A DNA stretch of 53,047 bases from Bacillus massiliigorillae. GTDB taxonomy: Bacteria; Bacillota; Bacilli; Bacillales; DSM-1321. Location: assembly GCF_000380245.2 (NCBI RefSeq), contig NZ_HG428741.1, forward strand, positions 2,120,051 to 2,173,097, written 5' to 3'. Under the pieces are notes generated by a model. The model saw nothing but the letters and a program-made list of their open reading frames with translations, was not told the origin of the DNA and searched no databases. The translations under genes and the position numbers were made by a program. Numbering within the stretch: the stretch's first letter is position 1; every line of letters starts with the position of its first letter. Shown here piece after piece: positions 8,373 to 18,070 of this stretch.

Positions 8373-9647
8373 ATGGAATTTGATCTTTCTACCCGACCGT
8401 GCAGAGATATTTTATGTGTGGATATGAAATCTTTTTTTGCGTCCGTTGAATGTGCTAAACGAGGATTAGATCCACTTACTACATACCTTATTGTAATAGG
8501 AAAAAAAGAACAACAAGGTTCAGTAGTGCTAGCATCCTCTCCAGCAGTAAAAAAAGAATTCGGAATCAAAACAGGTAATCGTAAATTTGAAATACCAAAC
8601 GATGAACGAATACTTATCGTAGAACCTAACATGAAGCTTTACCTTTATATGAATCGAGTTATTCAAGATATATATAGACGTTACGTTAGCAATGATGACC
8701 TTCATATTTACTCGATTGATGAGTCTTTTTTAGATGTAACAGCTTCACAAAAATTATTTGGTAATAAATTTGAAATTGCAAGGCGAATAAGAGATGACAT
8801 ACAGCATGAATTACGCTTATGTGCAACTATAGGTATAGGCGATAATCCGCTTCTTGCCAAACTATGCTTAGATAATGAGGCTAAGAAACATCCTGAAGGT
8901 ATTGCATATTGGAGCTATGAAGATGTACCAAATACAGTTTGGAAAATAAAAAAACTAACTGACATGTGGGGAATTGGTTCACGTACTGCACTAACCTTAA
9001 ATAGAATGGGTATTACAACAGTAGGTGCTCTTGCAAAATACGATGTGAAACTGTTAAAGAAAAAACTAGGTGTCATAGGTGAACAGCTATATTATCATGC
9101 TTGGGGTATTGATTTTAGTCGTATAAATAAAAAAGTACCTCCCCGTGAAAAAAGTTATGGAAAAAGCCAAATTCTGTTACGTGACTATGTAAATCCATAT
9201 GAGATTGAAACAGTTATAGCTGAAATGGCAGATGATGTTGCATCAAGGCTACGCAGACATCATGTAGTTGGAGAAGTGGTCCATTTAACTATAGGCTTTA
9301 GTAAAAATGAGTTAGGACGAGGGTTTTCTCAACAAATGAAATTAGAAACTGCCACTGACCTCACTTCTCGTATTACAGACGTTTGCTTGACCATTTTCCG
9401 AAAAAGATATCAAGGACAAATTGTACGTTCAATTGCTATTAGTGTAGGAAAAGTAGCTTCAAAAACAAATATGCAGCTTAATCTTTTTGCAGATACAGAA
9501 AAACTGCAAAAAGAAGAAGCTTTAGATGCAACTATAGATTCTATACGCGATAAATTTGGTAAAACTGCCATTATGAAAGCATCTTCCTATACGAACGGTG
9601 GTACAGCTATTAAACGAGCTGGCTTAGTTGGTGGGCATCAGGGATAG
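8373..9647 (+). CDS. uvrX: Y-family DNA polymerase, UvrX/UmuC type
   Basis: Translesion polymerase of 424 residues. Catalytic acids are in DILCVDMKSFFASVE (Asp17) and YSIDESFLDV (Asp116, Glu117). A helix-hairpin-helix region (LTDMWGIGSRTALTLNRMGI) and little-finger domain follow, and a sliding-clamp-binding motif QLNLF sits near the C-terminus. Transcribed with the YolD-like gene from the LexA-controlled promoter, so expected in the SOS response. Resembles prophage and plasmid UvrX as much as chromosomal copies. Confidence 0.92.
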   Translation: MEFDLSTRPCRDILCVDMKSFFASVECAKRGLDPLTTYLIVIGKKEQQGSVVLASSPAVKKEFGIKTGNRKFEIPNDERILIVEPNMKLYLYMNRVIQDIYRRYVSNDDLHIYSIDESFLDVTASQKLFGNKFEIARRIRDDIQHELRLCATIGIGDNPLLAKLCLDNEAKKHPEGIAYWSYEDVPNTVWKIKKLTDMWGIGSRTALTLNRMGITTVGALAKYDVKLLKKKLGVIGEQLYYHAWGIDFSRINKKVPPREKSYGKSQILLRDYVNPYEIETVIAEMADDVASRLRRHHVVGEVVHLTIGFSKNELGRGFSQQMKLETATDLTSRITDVCLTIFRKRYQGQIVRSIAISVGKVASKTNMQLNLFADTEKLQKEEALDATIDSIRDKFGKTAIMKASSYTNGGTAIKRAGLVGGHQG

Positions 9648-9778
9648 ATTTATTAAAATAAGTACATCTCTTCTCCTTCTTTGACATAGAACTTTAAGCA
9701 TTATAAAGAACTGCTAAAACTGTCGCAGATGTTATTTGTGGATACTATAAATTAACGTAAACAAACCTTAAGTAAAAC

Positions 9779-9824
9779 CGTAAAAGAAATTGTTGTACCT
9801 CCCCACTTCTTTTACGTTTTTTTC
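9779..9824 (+). terminator. Terminator after uvrX
   Basis: Ten-base stem CGTAAAAGAA (9779-9788) with TTCTTTTACG (9807-9816), followed by seven or eight T residues. Confidence 0.8.
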
Positions 9825-9895
9825 TATTTTTTATTTTCTAAAGCATACTTGCTGGATATCCATATAAATGTCTCAGAGATACACGCTAGTAACAG

Positions 9896-10057
9896 ATGGC
9901 TAATTACCACAGTGATTTTTGGAGAAGAGAGTTTAACATCTGTGCTATGGTAGCTCTACTACTCGTATCAGCAGTGACCCTTTTTGTAGCATTGATTAAA
10001 ATTGTTATACTGAAACCTAATGTACTTACAGTTAAAAATAGTGTCGTAGAGCAATAA
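9896..10057 (+). CDS. Possible 53-residue membrane protein
   Basis: A short frame in the 600-base gap after uvrX. It begins MANYHSDFWRREFN, followed by one strong hydrophobic helix (about residues 15-40), then a short polar tail. No convincing ribosome binding site precedes the ATG and a stop codon lies two codons upstream, so it could be a remnant of a lost permease gene. Nothing else is evident in the gap except the terminator and a hairpin near 10181. Confidence 0.25.
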   Translation: MANYHSDFWRREFNICAMVALLLVSAVTLFVALIKIVILKPNVLTVKNSVVEQ

Positions 10058-10180
10058 GTTGATACCCCTTAATTTCAAACAAAGGTGATATTGTTGAATC
10101 AAGCTCAGGTTTCCAAACGACTTGATTGTTATATTTTTTTAGTATAGTGTATTATCTCACATCAAAAATTAAACATTTTT

Positions 10181-10206
10181 ACCCCGTTCTGAATTTAGAA
10201 CGGGGT
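10181..10206. terminator. Hairpin downstream of the nucleotidyltransferase gene
   Basis: Perfect ten-base inverted repeat ACCCCGTTCT/AGAACGGGGT with a six-base loop. The U-tract is weak on both strands, so termination efficiency is uncertain; position after the minus-strand gene ending at 10263 suggests it serves that gene. Confidence 0.5.
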
Positions 10207-10262
10207 TATGCTGTTTGAGCCTTTAAAATTTGCTGATTAGTACGTAAGTTATTTCCAAGGTA

Positions 10263-11045
10263 TTACCACACTTCCCGTAAAGTATCCCGAAATATTTTAT
10301 CCAACTGCGGAGTTTGGTCATCAACCTTTTTTGTTACACTCTTTGCATATTCGGTTAATCGAACTAATTCTGCTTCTACAAAAGAATTAATTACATTAAT
10401 ACGCGGCTCTATATCTAGTTCATCACCTCTTAATTTACGCTCCAGAAGTACCTCTATTTCTTTTTTTAGTTCTAAATTTGGAACCATCTTTTCTAAAAGA
10501 GTATGAAATTCAAGTGGCGGAAACTCATCACGCGCCTCTATCCAACGTGCTGCTAACAATGGTCGCAATACATAGAAATACTTTTTTATTCGAACATTAT
10601 CAGACTTTAAATATTCTCGAAAATTCTTATTAGTCATATTTAAATAATGATATAAGCAAGAGCTTGAAGTAAAAACTGATGAATGTAACATTTTAATTTG
10701 ATCAATTGTTGTGAAAGCTTGATAATAGACAATCCTTGAATGTAACCATTCCATCAATGGCGGGTTAGACTTTCTATATAGCTTTAAGGCTTTTGTTAGG
10801 TCCCACCCAGCTATATCAAGAAGATTATTAATAGGTAATTCAATAACATCTCTTTTTTTACCTACACCTATAGGATCAATACTTAAATAATATTCAGGTT
10901 TATGTACATAAATGAAACGGACATCATAATCACTATCTTTAGAAGGAAAACCCCAAGCGCGACTACCTGATTCACATGCATACAATACCTTTACATCATT
11001 ATCTATTTCGATTTGCTTGATAGCCTTTAATATAGTTTCTCTCAC
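10263..11045 (-). CDS. Nucleotidyltransferase-fold protein (YcgL-like)
   Basis: A 260-residue protein whose N-terminal domain has the nucleotidyltransferase motif GSRAWGFPSKDSDYDVRFIYV, with the two acidic residues that bind metal. The helical C-terminal part resembles the YcgL/RlaP-type predicted nucleotidyltransferases; substrate unknown. GTG at 11045 is preferred because AGGAG is six bases before it, whereas it touches the TTG six bases upstream. Confidence 0.75.
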   Translation of the reverse strand: MRETILKAIKQIEIDNDVKVLYACESGSRAWGFPSKDSDYDVRFIYVHKPEYYLSIDPIGVGKKRDVIELPINNLLDIAGWDLTKALKLYRKSNPPLMEWLHSRIVYYQAFTTIDQIKMLHSSVFTSSSCLYHYLNMTNKNFREYLKSDNVRIKKYFYVLRPLLAARWIEARDEFPPLEFHTLLEKMVPNLELKKEIEVLLERKLRGDELDIEPRINVINSFVEAELVRLTEYAKSVTKKVDDQTPQLDKIFRDTLREVW

Positions 11046-11240
11046 TTCCAACTCCTACTTTCTTTATTGTTTCTGCTTATCTATATACTTGTTTGATGTC
11101 TCTTATTATATCTAGATTACTTTACTTATCAGTGAATTTCCATCTATCCAACAACAGATGATGTCATTGCCCATCGTTAGTCGATGTATGATACAATACA
11201 GCTTATGTACAGAACGAATCTCTATGGAAGGAGAGCATCC

Positions 11241-14200
11241 ATGAAGTTAAATCAACATGTAATTAAAGAAATGTGTGGAACTGTCTCCTTCAAGCGAGGA
11301 GAAGCTTTTCATCGTGCAGATAAAGTACGTTTTCAAGTAAACGGACCTACACACTTTGAAGCAATTGTGCAAGGAAAAGAAGATTTCCATGTCAAAATTG
11401 ATATAGATGAAAATGAAGAAATCCAAACAGCATGTAGCTGTCCTACATTGTCGTCATTCACAAAAGATTGTCAACATATAGCGGCAGTTTTACTTGCCAT
11501 TCATGAACGTTCCCGTCGAAGTGAAGTAATATTACCTCAAAGTGAAAACTATGGAATGGCAAATGACTTGCTGCAAATTTTTTCAAAACAATCTGTACGC
11601 TCTAGTCGTGAATTGAAACATTTCGAAGATAGACAAATGCTAGAGTTAGAAATCGTATGTGAACCGCTCTTAACGAACGAAAAAAAATTCGTTCCTGGAA
11701 TTGAATTAAGAATTGGTGCTTTCCCTGTACTAGATATCCGAAGTTTTTTAATAGCAGTGCAGGAGGGGAAAGCTTATACATTTTCTTTATCTTTCACGTA
11801 TGACCCTGTATATCACTGTTTTTCTTCAGAACAAGATAATATTTTACAACAACTAATTAGAGTGTTACATGATGACAAATTGTACATGGAGTCTCTATCA
11901 GAAAAGACATCTATTCTGCCTATTCCACCTTCATCATGGTCCGAATTACGCTCTTCACTTGTTTGTTTGAAGAATGCTAAACTTCGAGAAAACGGTGATG
12001 AATATACAAACTTGGGCTTTACGGAGGGAAAACTACCTCTTAATTTCTATTTTTCTCAAACAGCAAAAGGTTTTCAATGTGAGGTAAACGGACTAAACAG
12101 GCTGATATTAATGAAAGATTATCATACTGCTATCATAGATGGTCAAATGTTTACCATGACAGATGATGATACTAAACGTTTATATGACCTACAACAAATG
12201 CTTACAGCAACTGGGGCTAATATAATACCTATCGAGTATGGACAACTAGAACTCTTCCTCGAAAGAGTAGTGCCTGGTCTAAAAAAATTAGGAAATGTTC
12301 AATTACCTGAGAAACTGACATCATCGTTGACAAAAACACCTCTCATTGCCAATTTATATCTTGATCGAATAAAAAATCGATTGCTAGCAGGCGTTGAGTT
12401 TCAATATGGAGATATAACTATTGACCCTTTTAAGGAAGCTCCTAGCTTGCAAACGCTTTTGATTAGAGATGAAGATAAGGAAATGACCATTCTTGAATTG
12501 TTTGAAGAAAATGGTTTTTTGAAATCAGAAGGCGGCTATTACCTACAAAACGAAGAATTAGAATATGATTTTTTGAATCAAACGTTGCCAAAACTACAGC
12601 AAATTGCCAAAGTTTATGCTACTACCGCAATTAGAAACCGGATTCTTCGAGCACCGACTCCACCCCGGATCTCAGTTAGATTAAAGAAAGATCGAACGAA
12701 CTGGCTTGAGTTCAATTTTGAACAAGATGGTATTCCTGATTATGAAATACGAGGTGTGTTGCAGGCGCTAGAGGAAAAACGTAAATACTATAGATTGAAA
12801 AATGGCTCACTACTGTCTTTAGATGCACGAGAATATGATGAAATTAGGCGATTTCTAAATACTGTTCCTATTCAAGAAGAAAACTGGGAAATGCCAGTAG
12901 TTCAAGGTTTACAGCATCTCGGTGAAGACAATGGGATTTTTCAATTAGAAGCCTCTTTCCGAGAATTTTTGAAACGCATAGAACAGCCAGACAAAAGGGA
13001 TATTGAAGTACCCGCTCATATGAACTCCATTCTGTATCCATATCAGATACACGGATTCAAATGGTTAAAAACATTAAAAGAGTATGGATTTGGAGGCATT
13101 CTTGCTGACGACATGGGACTAGGAAAAACATTACAAGCCATTACTTATCTTGTTTCGGAACAAGCCGAAATGCGTAGGCAAGGAAAACCTGCATTGATTG
13201 TCTGCCCTTCTTCCCTTACTTATAATTGGTTAAGCGAATTAATGAAATTCGCTCCTGAAATTGAAGCAGTTGTTGCGGATGGTATAAAGTCTGAAAGACA
13301 GAAAATCCAACAACAATTTGCCGAAATAGATGTATTTATTACATCCTATCCATTACTACGCCAGGATTTAGGTTGGTTCAGAAAGCAAACATTCCATACG
13401 GTATTTTTTGATGAAGCCCAAGCATTTAAAAATCCAGTCACTCAGACAGCAAAAGCAGTGAAAATGATTAATGCTGACCATTCCTTTGCATTGACTGGAA
13501 CACCTATGGAGAATTCGCCTGAAGAACTATGGTCCATTTTTCATGTTGTTTTCCCTGAATTGTTTATGGGGCTTAAAGAATTTAGCAATTTAAGAAGAAA
13601 AACAATCAGTAGACGAATTCGACCATTCATGCTTCGAAGAGTAAAGGAAGATGTCCTTGATGAGCTACCGAAAAAACTGGAATCACTTGAATTTGCAGAA
13701 CTATTTCCAGAGCAAAAGAAACTATATATCGCTTATTTAGCAAAGCTTCGCCATGACACATTAAAGCATCTTGATCGCGATACATTTAGGAAGAACAAAA
13801 TTCGAATTCTCGCTGGACTCACCCGCCTCCGCCAAATATGTTGCCATCCAGCATTATTTGTAGATGGATATGACGGTCGTTCAGCTAAATTCGAACAATT
13901 GCTGCGGATTGTTGAAGAATGCAGCCTTTCTGGACGTAGAGTACTGATTTTTTCTCAATTTACTAAAATGCTACATTTAATTAGACAGGAATTGGCTGTC
14001 CGTGGATTATCTTACTTTTATCTAGACGGTCAAACACCTTCCGAAGAACGAGTTGATATGTGTACCCGCTTTAACAAAGGTGAGAATGATTTCTTTCTTA
14101 TTTCTCTGAAAGCAGGCGGTACAGGTCTAAACCTAACTGGTGCTGACACTGTCGTTTTGTATGATCTATGGTGGAACCCTGCCGTCGAGGAACAAGCAAC

Positions 14201-14408
14201 CGATCGCGCCCACCGTCTCGGCCAACGAAACAATGTACAAGTTATCAAATTGGTGACCCGTGGGACCATAGAAGCCAAAATGAATGACCTCCAAGAGAAG
14301 AAACGGAATCTCATTGAAGAAATCATCGAATCGGATAGTAGTGATCAATCATCATTGACCGATGAAGATATTTGTCAGCTACTGAATTTGGATAGCATAA
14401 GTAAATAA
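11241..14408 (+). CDS. SWIM/SNF2-family DNA helicase (YwqA-like)
   Basis: A 1055-residue SNF2-family ATPase. An N-terminal SWIM zinc finger (C65-x-C67, C77-x-H79) is followed by a long middle domain. The helicase motor starts near residue 590, with motif I DDMGLGKT near residue 623, motif II DEAQ at about 724, motif III ALTGTPMENS and motif VI DRAHRLGQ. Related to B. subtilis YwqA. Likely remodels protein-DNA or RNA polymerase complexes; function not proven. ATG 11241 chosen for its AAGGAGAG site; the frame is open 19 codons upstream. Confidence 0.9.
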   Translation: MKLNQHVIKEMCGTVSFKRGEAFHRADKVRFQVNGPTHFEAIVQGKEDFHVKIDIDENEEIQTACSCPTLSSFTKDCQHIAAVLLAIHERSRRSEVILPQSENYGMANDLLQIFSKQSVRSSRELKHFEDRQMLELEIVCEPLLTNEKKFVPGIELRIGAFPVLDIRSFLIAVQEGKAYTFSLSFTYDPVYHCFSSEQDNILQQLIRVLHDDKLYMESLSEKTSILPIPPSSWSELRSSLVCLKNAKLRENGDEYTNLGFTEGKLPLNFYFSQTAKGFQCEVNGLNRLILMKDYHTAIIDGQMFTMTDDDTKRLYDLQQMLTATGANIIPIEYGQLELFLERVVPGLKKLGNVQLPEKLTSSLTKTPLIANLYLDRIKNRLLAGVEFQYGDITIDPFKEAPSLQTLLIRDEDKEMTILELFEENGFLKSEGGYYLQNEELEYDFLNQTLPKLQQIAKVYATTAIRNRILRAPTPPRISVRLKKDRTNWLEFNFEQDGIPDYEIRGVLQALEEKRKYYRLKNGSLLSLDAREYDEIRRFLNTVPIQEENWEMPVVQGLQHLGEDNGIFQLEASFREFLKRIEQPDKRDIEVPAHMNSILYPYQIHGFKWLKTLKEYGFGGILADDMGLGKTLQAITYLVSEQAEMRRQGKPALIVCPSSLTYNWLSELMKFAPEIEAVVADGIKSERQKIQQQFAEIDVFITSYPLLRQDLGWFRKQTFHTVFFDEAQAFKNPVTQTAKAVKMINADHSFALTGTPMENSPEELWSIFHVVFPELFMGLKEFSNLRRKTISRRIRPFMLRRVKEDVLDELPKKLESLEFAELFPEQKKLYIAYLAKLRHDTLKHLDRDTFRKNKIRILAGLTRLRQICCHPALFVDGYDGRSAKFEQLLRIVEECSLSGRRVLIFSQFTKMLHLIRQELAVRGLSYFYLDGQTPSEERVDMCTRFNKGENDFFLISLKAGGTGLNLTGADTVVLYDLWWNPAVEEQATDRAHRLGQRNNVQVIKLVTRGTIEAKMNDLQEKKRNLIEEIIESDSSDQSSLTDEDICQLLNLDSISK

Positions 14409-14450
14409 ACAAGGCTTCCCCTAAGTTATTAGAGGGAAGCCTTGTTTATT
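14409..14450 (+). terminator. Terminator after the SNF2 helicase gene
   Basis: Near-perfect stem ACAAGGCTTCCC/GGGAAGCCTTGT closed by CTAA/TTAG, followed by a T-rich run. Confidence 0.85.
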
Positions 14451-14540
14451 TTTGTCCGCTTTTCGCAATAATCCATCGATTTTTTGCCATTACTCAACTA
14501 CTTCTACAAAAAAAACAAAAAGAAGCATCTTCTGCTCCTT

Positions 14541-14846
14541 CTAATTCAAATCTATATTGTGAAAGACCTTATCAATGTACACTACCTGTGTTAATAAAAT
14601 TCTACTAATGCTTTTCTTCAATTCAGGATATACCTGACCTACATAGTCTTTCGGATCATGACAATAATATTTCTCTGCAATATTTACTTTATAATTGCAG
14701 GTTAGTTCAATAGAATTTGATTCTTCTATTCTTCTTGTACTAAACACTTCTACGTATAAATTTTTATTTTGAATGAAAATATCATTTGCATGATATTCTT
14801 GATCTTCACCTATTAAAAATCTAACAACACCTTCTGCACGTATCAT
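14541..14846 (-). CDS. Hypothetical protein, 101 residues
   Basis: Not recognised. A compact soluble protein, probably beta-rich in its first 60 residues with a helical C-terminus, no signal peptide. ATG with a good GAGGTGAT ribosome binding site. It stands alone between the convergent SNF2 gene and the divergent PadR operon. Confidence 0.55.
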   Translation of the reverse strand: MIRAEGVVRFLIGEDQEYHANDIFIQNKNLYVEVFSTRRIEESNSIELTCNYKVNIAEKYYCHDPKDYVGQVYPELKKSISRILLTQVVYIDKVFHNIDLN

Positions 14847-14910
14847 TGATTATCACCTCGATATCACATTATAACAAATTGTAAAAGCTTAAGTATCTAT
14901 ATTTTTCAAC

Positions 14911-14945
14911 AATACCTTGCATTATTAGGTATTATGTTTTATAAA
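14911..14945 (+). promoter_or_regulatory. Promoter and probable PadR operator
   Basis: TTGCAT (14917-14922), 17-base spacer and TATAAA (14940-14945) form a good promoter. The inverted repeat AATACC-N11-GGTATT (14911-14933) covers the -35 region, the usual site of PadR-family autorepression. Confidence 0.5.
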
Positions 14946-14967
14946 TAATTGTAAGGGATGTGATTAT

Positions 14968-15309
14968 TTGGAAATAAATAAAGAAGTGTTGAAAGGTAAC
15001 ATCGATACAATGATTTTATCTCTACTAAATAAACACGATATGTATGGATATGAAATAGCAAAATTAGTTAGAGAAAGAAGTAACAATGTATTTGAATTAA
15101 AAGAAGGTACTCTTTATTTGTCTTTAAAGCGATTAGAAAGAAATAATTGGATTGAATCCTATTGGAGTGATGAACAAGGTGCGGGTGGACGAAGAAAATA
15201 TTATAAGCTTACTCCATTAGGTGAAGATGGCTTTAAAGAAAAATGCTCAGAGTGGCACTTTGTCAAGCAATTGATGGATTCATTTTTGGAAGGAGTAAAT
15301 AAAAAATGA
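14968..15309 (+). CDS. PadR-family transcriptional regulator
   Basis: A 113-residue winged-helix regulator (MYGYEIAKLVRERSNNVFELKEGTLYLSLKRLERNNWIESYW, then the GAGGRRKYYKLT wing). TTG start with AAGGGATG upstream. The stop overlaps the ATG of the next gene, so the two are coupled. PadR regulators of this small class often control an adjacent membrane protein gene, which fits here. Confidence 0.88.
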   Translation: MEINKEVLKGNIDTMILSLLNKHDMYGYEIAKLVRERSNNVFELKEGTLYLSLKRLERNNWIESYWSDEQGAGGRRKYYKLTPLGEDGFKEKCSEWHFVKQLMDSFLEGVNKK

Positions 15310-16175
15310 AGCGTATAACTCAATTTGTTGATTCAATATATAAAAATGTTCGAGGAAATACTATTGAAATTAAAGAACTAAAAGAAGAAATGAAAATCCA
15401 CCTCATTGAAACAGTTGAAACACTGAAAGCTGAGGGGAAAACCGAAGAAGAAGCCATTATGATAGCTCTAAATAATTTTGGAGAAGAAGAACAACTTAAC
15501 AAAGGATTATCAGAATTCTTTTATGTACCTAAAAAATTTATGAAGTACCTTCTTTCTGTTAGCTGTATAGCATTTTTAGTAGCTTCATATATAATAATCT
15601 CTACTCTCTATTCTGATTATCAATTTAAACAAAATTTTAAAGAAAATAAAGCTTCCATAACGAAAGACATTCTACATATTGTAAAAGACTCAAAAGAACT
15701 TACCAATAATCAACTACAGCAAATTCAATCTGTCTTTAATGAACATAGTGATCAATTACAGCATATAGCACTCTTCAACGTTGATGAAAACAAAAATGTA
15801 GCTGCGTGGGTAAAACAAAATCCAAACATTAAACAAGAAGCTACAACCACTTATCCACTAAATTATCAATATGCCACAAATGCCTTCGATTCAAAAAGTC
15901 TAACATCAATGAGCAATGTTCCAACTCATGACGGATATGATTTAGGTACTGTTGCAGAATCTAATGATAATTGGGTAGTTCAATATCAATTTAGTCCCGA
16001 ATATCGAGATATTATCGAAATGAATAATACATTATTAATAAAAGATTATCGTATCGCCTTTCAAATTCCATTCATTTTATATACTGTTTTCGGCGTAATT
16101 ATTGCTATATGGATTTCGTTTCGATTTCCAGGAAAACCTATTGCTATTCAGAAAAATGTAAGTGTATTAAAATAA
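15306..16175 (+). CDS. PadR-linked membrane protein with HAAS-type N-terminal domain
   Basis: A 289-residue protein. The first 75 residues resemble the permease-prefix/HAAS domain found next to PadR regulators (ELKEEMKIHLIETVETLKAEGKTEEEAIMIALNNFGEEEQLNKGL). A membrane helix (about 80-100), an external domain of about 140 residues and a second helix (about 250-272) follow. Probably a membrane sensor or stress protein; the ligand is unknown. Confidence 0.7.
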   Translation: MKRITQFVDSIYKNVRGNTIEIKELKEEMKIHLIETVETLKAEGKTEEEAIMIALNNFGEEEQLNKGLSEFFYVPKKFMKYLLSVSCIAFLVASYIIISTLYSDYQFKQNFKENKASITKDILHIVKDSKELTNNQLQQIQSVFNEHSDQLQHIALFNVDENKNVAAWVKQNPNIKQEATTTYPLNYQYATNAFDSKSLTSMSNVPTHDGYDLGTVAESNDNWVVQYQFSPEYRDIIEMNNTLLIKDYRIAFQIPFILYTVFGVIIAIWISFRFPGKPIAIQKNVSVLK

Positions 16176-16254
16176 GAGCGTTCAAAAAAACAAATGATCA
16201 CTCATCTTGAAGTATATAATACTTTTGTTTATGAAATTAGTTGATAGTTCTATT

Positions 16255-16296
16255 AATCTTAACAAGCGTATCATAATAGATACTCTTGTTAAGATT
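16255..16296. terminator. Bidirectional terminator between convergent genes
   Basis: Perfect 12-base arms AATCTTAACAAG/CTTGTTAAGATT with an inner GTATC/GATAC stem. It lies between the plus-strand PadR operon and the minus-strand GrpB-like gene and can serve both. Confidence 0.75.
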
Positions 16297-16319
16297 ACAT
16301 ATATTTTAGCTAATATTAC

Positions 16320-16838
16320 TTAACGTAAAGACCAATGCCATTTAAGAGCTTCTTTTTCAACGCTTTTAACAAAAGCATCTTTTCCATCACAATAGCTATC
16401 AATATTATTTGGATATTGTTCTGCTAGTTTGCTCTTTAATTCTCCATATTGTTCACATACTTCTGGGTGTGAACGAAGATAATCTCTATAACTTATGTGT
16501 CTTTCAATTTCATTAATGTTGTCATATTGAAAGGCATGAATATGATGAGTACGGTTATCTCCACCCTTGCGGAAAAATCTTCGTCCTGCGATTCCATATT
16601 CACCTTTAACTTCATACCCTAAAGCTCCGAATTGTGTAGAAAATGAATCTAATTTATTGATGTCATTGACCACAAGTAAAATATCAATAATTGGTTTTGC
16701 TTTGAGACCTGGAACTGACGTACTCCCAATATGAAAGCTATTCACTAATTCTTCTTGAAGAATTGATTTAATGGCATTCTCCTCTTTTTTATACATACTT
16801 CCCCAATTTTTATCATGTTCTACAACTTTTATCCTCAT
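16320..16838 (-). CDS. GrpB family protein (predicted nucleotidyltransferase fold)
   Basis: A 172-residue UPF0157/GrpB protein: IKVVEHDKNWGSMYKKEE, then HIGSTSVPGLKAKPIIDILLVV, the conserved family signature. ATG 16838 with AGGAGG seven bases before it; the open frame runs nine codons further. Cellular role not established for the family. Confidence 0.85.
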   Translation of the reverse strand: MRIKVVEHDKNWGSMYKKEENAIKSILQEELVNSFHIGSTSVPGLKAKPIIDILLVVNDINKLDSFSTQFGALGYEVKGEYGIAGRRFFRKGGDNRTHHIHAFQYDNINEIERHISYRDYLRSHPEVCEQYGELKSKLAEQYPNNIDSYCDGKDAFVKSVEKEALKWHWSLR

Positions 16839-17000
16839 TACACAACCTCCTATCCAATTGAACACTGCCTATCACTTATGTTAAATATACTAAAACTCAT
16901 GACATAATGGCTAAAATCGTCAATAAATAAAATTCCTTTTCTTTATTTTAATTAAACACATTATTACCATTTGGTTCTAGCCCTTCAATAGTAGAACAGT

Positions 17001-17044
17001 AAATAGGACTATAAGAAAAAACCTTCTCATAGTCCTATTTTAAT
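17001..17044 (-). terminator. Terminator after the EamA transporter gene
   Basis: Stem AAATAGGACTAT/ATAGTCCTATTT with AGAA/TTCT inside. It lies between the end of the transporter gene (17167) and the GrpB-like gene start. Nothing else is recognisable in the rest of 16839-17166. Confidence 0.7.
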
Positions 17045-17166
17045 AAACCTACTTCAAATAAGGTTTCACTTAATTTATTTTGATAAGATACAGTATCTTC
17101 TAATCACTACATGTAAAATTCTGTTTTGAATTTTTGTTAGCAATTCATAAGTTTCATCACATACAA

Positions 17167-18024
17167 TCAAAACTTCTTTTCACTAACAAACGTAGACCCT
17201 AATAGCAATACCCCACCTAGCAATTGAACAAATGTCATTTGCTCTTGCAAAATAACAGTAGAAATTACTAAGGAAGTAATTGGATCAACATAACTCAAGG
17301 CAGCGATACTTTGCCCTTTTATTTTTTGCATACCCGAGAAAAAAAGCAAGAATCCTATTCCCGTGTGTACAATCCCTAAGATGATGATAAATGGAATAGA
17401 AGAACTTGATACTTCTAAAATGCCGAATCCTTCAGTAACAAATACATAAGGTAAAAGCAATAATGCTGCAATTCCAAGCTGAATTAATGTAAGTTCCATT
17501 CCGTCCATTCTTTTGATGAACTTATTTAATAACATTAATGAAGCGTAGAATATTGCTGCCATTAATCCATAGCCAATACCAATTAAATCATTTAAAGCAG
17601 ATGTACTTACACTACCATTACCGACAATCAACAACATACCTAACATTGCTACAATGATGCAAATGATTTTTCTGATTGATAATTTTTCTGCAAGTACTAA
17701 TGGAGAAAGAATCATGACAAACACAGGTGCAAAGTAATAACTGAGCGCTGCATTTGAAATGGTCGTGTGTTTATACGCTTGGAAAAGAAAAATCCAATTC
17801 CCAGCTAATGCAATGCTTGAAAGCAATATAATTATTTTATTTTCTTTTACTAATTTCCACGAAATTTTTTTCTTAATCACAAACATCACTATGATTAAAA
17901 ATAAACTCCCAATAAAACCACGTAATAAAGCTATTTCACTCGAAGATAAATCAATGAATCTTACAAATAAACCGATTGTACCGAAGATGATCATTGATAA
18001 TACGAATTGTATTTTAGATTTCAT
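17167..18024 (-). CDS. EamA/DMT-family transporter
   Basis: A 285-residue inner-membrane protein with ten hydrophobic segments in two EamA repeats, as in drug/metabolite exporters. GAAGGAG site before the ATG. It is preceded on the same strand by a 37-codon reading frame and a hairpin that together look like a regulatory leader. Substrate unknown. Confidence 0.88.
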   Translation of the reverse strand: MKSKIQFVLSMIIFGTIGLFVRFIDLSSSEIALLRGFIGSLFLIIVMFVIKKKISWKLVKENKIIILLSSIALAGNWIFLFQAYKHTTISNAALSYYFAPVFVMILSPLVLAEKLSIRKIICIIVAMLGMLLIVGNGSVSTSALNDLIGIGYGLMAAIFYASLMLLNKFIKRMDGMELTLIQLGIAALLLLPYVFVTEGFGILEVSSSSIPFIIILGIVHTGIGFLLFFSGMQKIKGQSIAALSYVDPITSLVISTVILQEQMTFVQLLGGVLLLGSTFVSEKKF

Positions 18025-18038
18025 CGTCTACTCCTTCG

Positions 18039-18069
18039 AATCTGTGAAACAACTTATATTTCACAGATT
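18039..18069 (-). promoter_or_regulatory. Leader hairpin between short reading frame and transporter gene
   Basis: Perfect 11-base stem AATCTGTGAAA/TTTCACAGATT with a nine-base loop, starting two bases after the stop of the 37-codon frame and ending just before the transporter's GAAGGAG site. No U-tract follows, so it is more like an attenuator or processing hairpin than a terminator. Confidence 0.45.
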
Positions 18070-18070
18070 C

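Noticed and set aside
14030..14348. Minus-strand frames of 98 and 60 codons
   Set aside because: They are antisense shadows of the conserved SNF2 helicase motifs.
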